NCBI RefSeq assembly: GCF_029168945.1
Contig: NC_083604.1
Location: forward strand, 7,370,812 to 7,434,811
Direction: 5' to 3'
Length of the DNA stretch: 64,000 nt
DNA from: Cannabis sativa
Lineage: Eukaryota; Streptophyta; Magnoliopsida; Rosales; Cannabaceae
The notes beneath the pieces were generated by a model. The model was not told the origin of the DNA. It was given only the letters and a program-made list of their open reading frames with translations, and made no database searches. Each line of letters begins with the position of its first letter. Within the stretch, counting starts at the first letter, position 1. Both the position numbers and the translations under genes were made by a program. Positions 57,670-64,000 of this stretch are shown here, in pieces.

Positions 57670-59548
57670 TGTTGGAAATTATTTTACCAGGATCTTAGAT
57701 CTACTCACAAGTATGTTGATTAACACCCTAAATATGAACTTTCTAAAACGATGAAATAAACACATATAAAGTTTAGGAAACCTTACATTGGGTGCAGTGG
57801 AATTAAATGACTCCTTCCGTTCAGATCTCTAACCCTTGTATCCTTTCTGTAGCAGAGTATTATCAAGATCTGAACCTGGATCTCTTTCTCTAAATCTTTG
57901 ATGCTGAAACTCCTTTGCTGATGATCTTTCTTCACGATCTTGCTCACTATGATTGAGGTATTGCTTGCTGTATGTGGGCACTACTCTAATCACTAAGGTG
58001 TTTCGAAATTATCAAGGAAGAAGAGAGAGAGAGGGTGGCGGCCAAGGTAGAGAAAGAAGGCTCAAGTTTTTCTGAATCAGAAGTGTGTTTTTCCTGAAGC
58101 CTTCACTACCTATTTATAGCATTCCACTAGTGTTAGGTTTGAATTATTTGGCATTAAAATAATGAAAATATCAGTTTAAATTGCCTACAAAAGTGGCTGG
58201 CCATGGCATATTGGGTTTGGGCCTTGCTTTTTGCAATTTTGCAGTTTTAACACTTTTGTATCTGATTTTCTCAAAAACGCCAATTTTCTTATTCAACCAT
58301 TTAAATGCCAATTCTAACTATTTAATAATTATTAAATAATATTATCATTTATCATATTTATAAATTGAACTATACAAAGTATCATAATTAACAAATATGC
58401 CCCTAACAACTCTTTCTTTACAATTTCGCCCTTACTTAGTGAAAATTTCACAAATAGACATAGTCTAATTTGAGAATTATAATTGATTAATCAAAACCAA
58501 TTACATGAGTCTTACAAACAGTATTATCTCAACTAGTGCGGGGACCACGGGTCTATATAACCGAGCTTCCAATAAGTAGATCAAGAATTTAGCACTAAAA
58601 TTCACTAACTTATTAATTCTTCGTTGAATCCACGCATAGAACTTAGAATTGCACTCTCAGTATATAGAATGCTCTATATGTTCCACCATATAGACGCATC
58701 ATTAGTTATCCATTGTTATAATCCTAATGTGATCAATGATCCTCTATATGAATGATCTACACTGTAAAGGGATTAGATTACCGTTACACCCTACTATGTA
58801 TTTTATTCTTAAAACACTTGACCCCGTATAAATGATATTTCAGCTTATGTAAAATGAGTACTCCACCATTTATGTTTGTTTGGTCAAGCTCGAAGGAGAT
58901 CATCCTTTGCTTACTATTCGCCAGATAGAAGCTATAGATTCCATGTTTATGCTAGCGCTCCCACTCAATTGCACTACCGTGTTCCCAAAATGTACGTATC
59001 ACCCTGACCTAAAAGTAGGCTTAACTAACAAATTAAAGAACACGAATAGCCTTTCAAGATTGAACCTAATCATAACAGGATTAAGAACATTTGATCTAGG
59101 ATCAACTTGGCGATATTGACTTGAATAGATTTTACGGTAAGTTTAATAAATCTAAGTGAAAGTTCAATATCGGTCCCTTCCGATGCATACTCCATGCATC
59201 CAACCTGAGCTTTACTTTAACTAATGTTCTGGAAAGAACATAACATTTCTCCAAATGCAAGTAAACTCTTGTTGTAGATTATCATATCAGTAAAACCCCT
59301 GTGTCTGATAAATCTAGGAAACTTTATTCACATAGTCATATTTACTTTCCAATGTGATGACAACACAATAAATAGGATCAAGTATGTGAAAAGGGTTTAA
59401 GATGAATTTATAAATCAAATAGACAAGCAATTGATAAAGTGAACCAAAACATACACAAATGAATGAAAAATACTTCTGTTTCTTTATTGATGTTAAATAA
59501 AATAGATTACATTGAAATGGAGTTTTATTTAAGGCATAAAACCCAACA
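57670..59548 (-). repeat. Solo LTR, copy 2 (same family as 31228-33096)
   Basis: 1879 bp from TGTTGGAAAT to AAACCCAACA with perfect 5-bp duplications CATTT at 57665-57669 and 59549-59553. Identity with copy 1 is about 90% by eye, with several small indels. No internal domain. Confidence 0.88.
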
Positions 59549-59718
59549 CATTTATCACTATATATAATTTCTTATATTTTTAGAAGATGGTGTTTCTTTT
59601 GTAAAGGATAGTTGTTCTACTATTACTTAGTGAACTTGTGTGTCTTTGAAATTACTTTAATGTGAAGTAAATTCCAAAGTAAAGAACATAAAGAAAAACC
59701 TTCTGGAGAACGTTCATC

Positions 59719-59907
59719 CAAGTCTTGCTTTGGGAGAAAGCAAGCACCGTTATCTTTAAGAGAAGATTTCTACAAGACTTGCTTCGGAAGGAAGCAAGCA
59801 TTGCTATCTTCGAGAGAAGATTTCTACAAGTCTTACTTTGGGAGGAAGCAAGCACTGCTATCTTCAAGAGAAGATTTTTACAAGTCTTGCATCGGGAGGA
59901 AGCAAAC
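59719..59907 (+). repeat. 3.5 tandem 54-bp units with paired hairpins
   Basis: Units start at 59719, 59773, 59827 and 59881 (partial). Each has an 8-bp stem with 5-nt loop (59724-59744, 59778-59798, 59832-59852) and a 6-bp stem with 4-nt loop (59752-59767, 59806-59821, 59860-59875). The stems are those of the intact Sirevirus LTR with paired base changes. Confidence 0.85.
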
Positions 59908-59943
59908 ATTTATCAACTAATTTGAAGTGAGTTCAAACCTTGG

Positions 59944-60605
59944 TAGGGGTGAGCAAAAACTCCAAAAACCCGACCAAACCGAATACACCGACCGTCCGAA
60001 CACCGAAAAAACCGCCTTCGCTTAAAATCGCCTTAACATGGTCGGTTTTAGTGTCAATGGCAAACTGACCGATTAAACCGAGAACCGACCGAACATATAT
60101 ATTATATATAATATATATTATTTTTGTATATATTTAATATACAATTTTATTAGTTTTACTTATAACTTTTTTATTTAAAGTCTCAATTATTCATTGCTTT
60201 ATTTTATTATAGTTTGATGGATTTACATACTATATATACACATTCATAAAATAATACAAGTTTTTTTAATATAACTTATTACACAAATAATTTAAACAAA
60301 TTTCAAAAAGTTTATTTTACATTATTTATTTAACTAAGAAAAGTTTTATTCTTAAATTATATGATATTTGATACAATACTCTAATTTTTTTAGTTTTCAA
60401 ATAATTATAAAAATTTAAAAACTTTTTTTTTTTTTAAAAATTAAAGTTCGGTTTGGTCGGTATTTCGTGGATTAAAACGGTCGGTTTTTTTTACACTTGT
60501 ATAATGGTCGGTCGGTTTTCGGGTTATAACCATGAAAACTGAAAACCGAATTTCGAATTTTTTTGTGTGTAAAAAACCGATCAAACCGACCGTTGCTTAC
60601 CCCTA
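59944..60605. mobile_element. hAT-type MITE
   Basis: 662 bp, ends TAGGGGTGAGCAA and TTGCTTACCCCTA, flanked by a perfect 8-bp duplication AACCTTGG (59936-59943, 60606-60613). The subterminal parts carry inverted AAACCGACC-type repeats. The 8-bp duplication and the TAGGGGTG ends fit hAT elements. No coding capacity. Confidence 0.92.
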
Positions 60606-60893
60606 AACCTTGGTATCTTAAAGAGATTCATTAAGTAAATAGGAGTACATCAAGCTAGTGGCAAATCATTAAAGGGAGTCTTATCTCTGGGCGTGGTTCT
60701 ATGGACTAGTAGCAATATACAAGGATTGTAGATACCACGCACAAAATATCGTGTGTCATTTTAGTTTTTGCAATTTTATTTTCTGCAGTATATTTCGGAT
60801 CAACCAGGTTTGGTTTCTTATAGAATAGATTTCAATTCTACTCAAACAATTTTATAACAATTCTGCATGAATTAAATTATTTGTTAATTTTAC

Positions 60894-61846
60894 TTGGTAG
60901 TATTAAAAAATGGAATTTCAAAAGTTGTCACTAAAAATAAACATAATGACAACATAAGTTGTCCTTAATATATTTCTTTTTTGTTTTGTTTTGTTTAATA
61001 CCGAAAAAACAATATTGTTATACATTGTCCTCACTAAAATTATATGTTTTAAAATAAATAAATTTTAATTAGATTTCATTTTTTTTATTTTTATAAAAAT
61101 TATTTATTATAATGGCCTTTGATTTGTCTTCCTAATCGGATCACTTTACCCAATATTATAATTTTATACTATGGAGTATTTTACTATATTAAGTTTCTTT
61201 CAAGTAATATGTTAGAATACTTATTTTGTTTAATATATTTTTTTTCTCACAAAAATGAGTAAGGTACAATCATATATTTAAAAAGATGATGCAAAATGTT
61301 TTAATAATTTCACTAAAGGAGAACATTAAAATCACGTTAACAATAAAACTTCAAAAAGAAATAAAAAAAAAATACTAGAACGTGCATAGAGGAAATAGGT
61401 TATAGAAGTGGCTCCAGAGAAGTAATAATCCGAACTGTCGCCAACTTTAAACCCCAACCAAAGCAAAGTGACTCAAAAGGGCATATGTGCGCGAGTAGGC
61501 CAGCCAATAAAAAAACACAAATCTAAGAAGTCGCGTATGGAGATGTTGGTAACGTCACACTAAGTGGAGACGCCTTCAACCGCAGATTAGAGCAATTATA
61601 GGACCTCTTCTCGAAGACGACTATTGAGCTGCCTCGCCGAACAACGAGCGACACTTGCAATAAAGAATAAAGTTAGCGAAAGAGAAAAAAATAGCAAAGA
61701 GAGATGAGTTTCCCTACCATTTTCAGTTATGAAGAGTTTAAAGTGTGAAAGAGAGAGAAGATGAATAATGGAGAGAAAGTTAATTAATAGTGTGAAAGAT
61801 AAATAGTGGAGCCTAGGGTTATCATGAAATGAGATATCAATTTATG
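60894..61846. other. Unassigned intergenic DNA
   Basis: Mostly A+T-rich. The stretch 61390-61680 is less so (e.g. CGTCACACTAAGTGGAGACGCC) and may be old coding or transposon sequence, but nothing was recognised. Confidence 0.4.
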
Positions 61847-64000
61847 TCTATTCTATATAAAGTTATTCTATATAAAGTGTGCCTATATAATTAAATTCTT
61901 AGTTTAATAAAGCAAATCTCATTAATATTTGAACTCAGTATTATCGTCGATGATTACTAAGTAGAATAAGAAACCCAAACTGTTGACTGCCTCCAAACCC
62001 AGAAAGGCGATCAATTCAGTTGTTTTTAGGTGAGAGAACTTAGTTAAGTTTCAATAATAAATAAAATAATATTCCAGCAATTTTGATTTTACCAATAACT
62101 TTTGATAGTATATGTTGTTGGGTCGCAATTCAAATTAAAAGAAAAGAAGTATGGGAGGAATATACCTAATACTATTAGGTTCTAGATGCTTCGATTGGAG
62201 ATGAAGGCCCACAGAAGCTCATCATTCTGGTTGGTGTAGGTTCGTATCAACAATCCCTTGATAATTTGAAGGGGATTTTTATTAATTACTCTTAAATACC
62301 TCCTGTTAAATTATTTTTCTAAGTTTATTTTCTTTTTCACTTTGTTTTCTTTTTTTTTTTTAATATGTTCAGTTAAGTTTTCTTAGTTCAGATTTGGATT
62401 TGATTTTTTTCTTTTTTCACAAATTATTATATAAGATTTTCTTTTTATTTACAATTACACCATGATTACTCATATTATTCTTAACCATTTCATCTTTTTT
62501 CGTCTTTAATTCAAAAGTTGATTGAATGATAATTTTTTTTTTTTAATTAATTCTTTTTCCGTAAGGAGGTCGAATGATATTTGAGGGATTTAAGTAGCAT
62601 ACATTGATATGACAATTTCATATTTATAATAATGCATATTATATGTTTGATGAAATGACTCAAAGAAAGTTTTTGCCACTATTTTAGTATTGTTTGAATT
62701 TAGGGTAATTTTTAGACGTAATCTTTCCTATCAGTAGTTTCATATATTGTTGTTGTGCTATTGGATGAAGCCTTTTTTTTTTTTTTCTCTCTATTATTTG
62801 GTTGGAGAAATTTTGTGGAAACAATCTTTATTTCATTAGCCGTATAATTATCAATAATAGATATTTGCCTAATAGTTTATTCTACTGCAGTGCAGATCAG
62901 ATCGTGGTGGCCAGTTTGACCAAGCTATTACTGAATTTAGTGCTTTAGTTATTTTACCTTGCTCAATCACCATATTTAGTTTTCATTAGTTTGTTGAAAT
63001 ATAAGTAAATAACTTGTAAATTTTTTTCTTCATATCAAGTCATTCATAGTTTATATGTATACTTATTGTTTCATCTAAATTCCTTATATCAATACATTTT
63101 TACTATTCATAAGTTTCTCTTACTCATGCTCCTTTCTCAGGTTAAAATGTTTGTCATAGAAAAGTTATGTCACATTGGATTTAAATTAATATTCATCTGA
63201 ATAGCTCTAAAAAAAAGTCATGTGACTATAGGTAGCAGCTATGTTGGCGGGTAGTGGGCTGCAAGTGATGAACCATTGTACTATATTGTATCCCGAAAGG
63301 ATGTAGTCATTGCAAAGCCCAGGTCAGATTCCACTCTCTTATTACAGTAATTGTAATTTTATATAGTGAGTGATGTATATGCATTGTTGTATCTGCAATT
63401 AATGTTCTAATATTGTGGTTACTATTATGCTTTCATACACTTTAGACATATAGATTTTTTTGTCTAATAAAATACAACTGTTACTCGATGACATAGAGAA
63501 ATTGAGAAGTTGCTTAGCCTACTTCTCTAGGTGGAAAAAGGCAAAAGAAAGAGAAGAGAAGGGTTCAATTGGAGATGAAATTTTTTCTAAACTATGTTTG
63601 AAATCATAAGTAAGAGTAGGTTCTTCTCTTTCAATTGAACTAATTTTTTTTTTCCCATTGAAACTTTTATATAACCTAACAATGTATGATTAATTCTGAT
63701 GATGGAATTCTACTAAGAATACTCAATTTAGGGATGGAATATAATCAATAAATTAAGTAAATGGTTTAGTTTATTGGGTTATTTCAGGCTTATTGATATC
63801 ACATAAAGCTAAATGGAACAAAACACCTATTAATGAGGTATTTGCTTTTCTCATGTAAGTTTTTTTTATTAGATACCCAAGTCTCATATATTCAAAATTG
63901 CTCAGCTATTTGAGATCGGATAAGTAGATACAAGGAAATAGACAGAAGACTAAGGAAAAGAACAAATTCAAGAAGACTTTGTTGGACAGTCCCTTCACAA
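61847..64000 (+). mobile_element. Helitron 3, 5' end and partial body
   Basis: Begins TCTATTCTATATAAAG and shares with Helitrons 1 and 2 the blocks GTGTGCCTATATAA and AATTCTTAGTTTA, and with Helitron 1 AAATCTCATTAATATTTGAACT. No terminal hairpin with CTRR occurs before the window ends, so the element continues beyond. The base before TC is G rather than A. It carries exon-like pieces, one from VPS41. Confidence 0.6.
63231..63322 (+). pseudogene. VPS41: VPS41 exon fragment
   Basis: Between an AG acceptor and a GT donor (CCCAG/GTCAG) the frame reads GSSYVGG, a stop, WAASDEPLYYIVSRKDVVIAKPR. Plant VPS41, the HOPS-complex subunit for vacuolar fusion, has GGQWAAGDEPLYYIVSPKDVV at this point, so the stop TAG replaces CAG (Gln). 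Splice sites are kept, so the fragment derives from genomic DNA. It is too short to function, and its place after the Helitron 5' end suggests capture. Confidence 0.75.

Larger units (their letters stand above)
59554..60893 (+). mobile_element. Sirevirus-type LTR relic, split by a hAT MITE
   Basis: Two signs link it to the LTR of the element at 1-10159 read on its coding strand. First, tandem units with paired hairpins (59719-59900). Second, the downstream stretch CTCTGGGCGTGG...GGACTAG...GATACCACG...(A/T)TCGTGTGTCA (60680-60760), with the same order of blocks. A possible damaged primer site (CTTGGTAGTATTA) follows at about 60892. Strongly diverged; limits approximate. Confidence 0.65.

Noticed and set aside
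59944..60605. AAACCGA-type repeats as possible interstitial telomere sequence
   Set aside because: The plant telomere unit is AAACCCT; these are subterminal repeats of the hAT MITE.
1..64000. A clustered metabolic or defence system around the P450
   Set aside because: The four intact genes belong to unrelated functions and are separated by transposons; no tandem duplicates or pathway partners are present.

Overview
This is nuclear DNA from a flowering plant, almost certainly a eudicot. The reasons are four intron-containing plant genes, plant-type Copia, LINE, Helitron and MITE families, and A+T-rich intergenic DNA. No feature fixes the species. The window is a gene-poor, transposon-rich stretch with four apparently functional single-copy-like genes: a CYP71-clan cytochrome P450 (+, 17204-18878), an HHL1-like chloroplast photosystem II repair protein (-, 19616-21019), a class-I carboxylesterase of the CXE type (-, 27868-29839) and a DUF599 membrane protein (-, 43808-44803). 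Exon boundaries of all four were read from splice sites and phase, and each joins into one open frame.

Layout. 1-10159: a Sirevirus-type Copia element on the minus strand with an extra third ORF; the window edge cuts its 3' LTR. 10405-16835: a Mutator-like element with long inverted ends, split by a complete Tork/Tnt1-type Copia (11142-16536, TSD TCGTG). 17204-21019: P450 and HHL1, convergent. 21410-21789: a MITE. 21924-26978: a decayed short-LTR Copia. 27868-29839: carboxylesterase. 30237-36850: a decayed L1-type LINE, interrupted by a 1.87-kb solo LTR. 36940-38850 and 41056-42900: Copia relics. 42950-43672: a LINE 3' end carrying a CACTA MITE. 43808-44803: DUF599 gene.

The right third is dominated by Helitrons. 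Helitron 1 (45067-55393) carries a decayed nucleoside diphosphate kinase gene fragment and was later split by a 7.9-kb Copia (45294-53209, TSD TGGCC). That Copia has a leader containing fifteen copies of a 16-bp palindrome. Helitron 2 (55396-56765) starts 2 bp after Helitron 1 ends. A third Helitron-like 5' end (61847) leads into sequence with a VPS41 exon fragment. Between them lie a second solo LTR of the same family as the first (57670-59548) and a Sirevirus-type LTR relic split by a hAT MITE (59944-60605).

The host genes do not form a cluster or pathway. The most notable structures belong to the mobile DNA: tandem paired hairpins in the transcribed part of Sirevirus LTRs, with compensatory changes between two unrelated copies; the palindrome array in the Copia leader; and Helitrons holding intron-bearing host gene fragments. 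Nothing could be searched or computed, so family names rest on recognised motifs and structural signatures.
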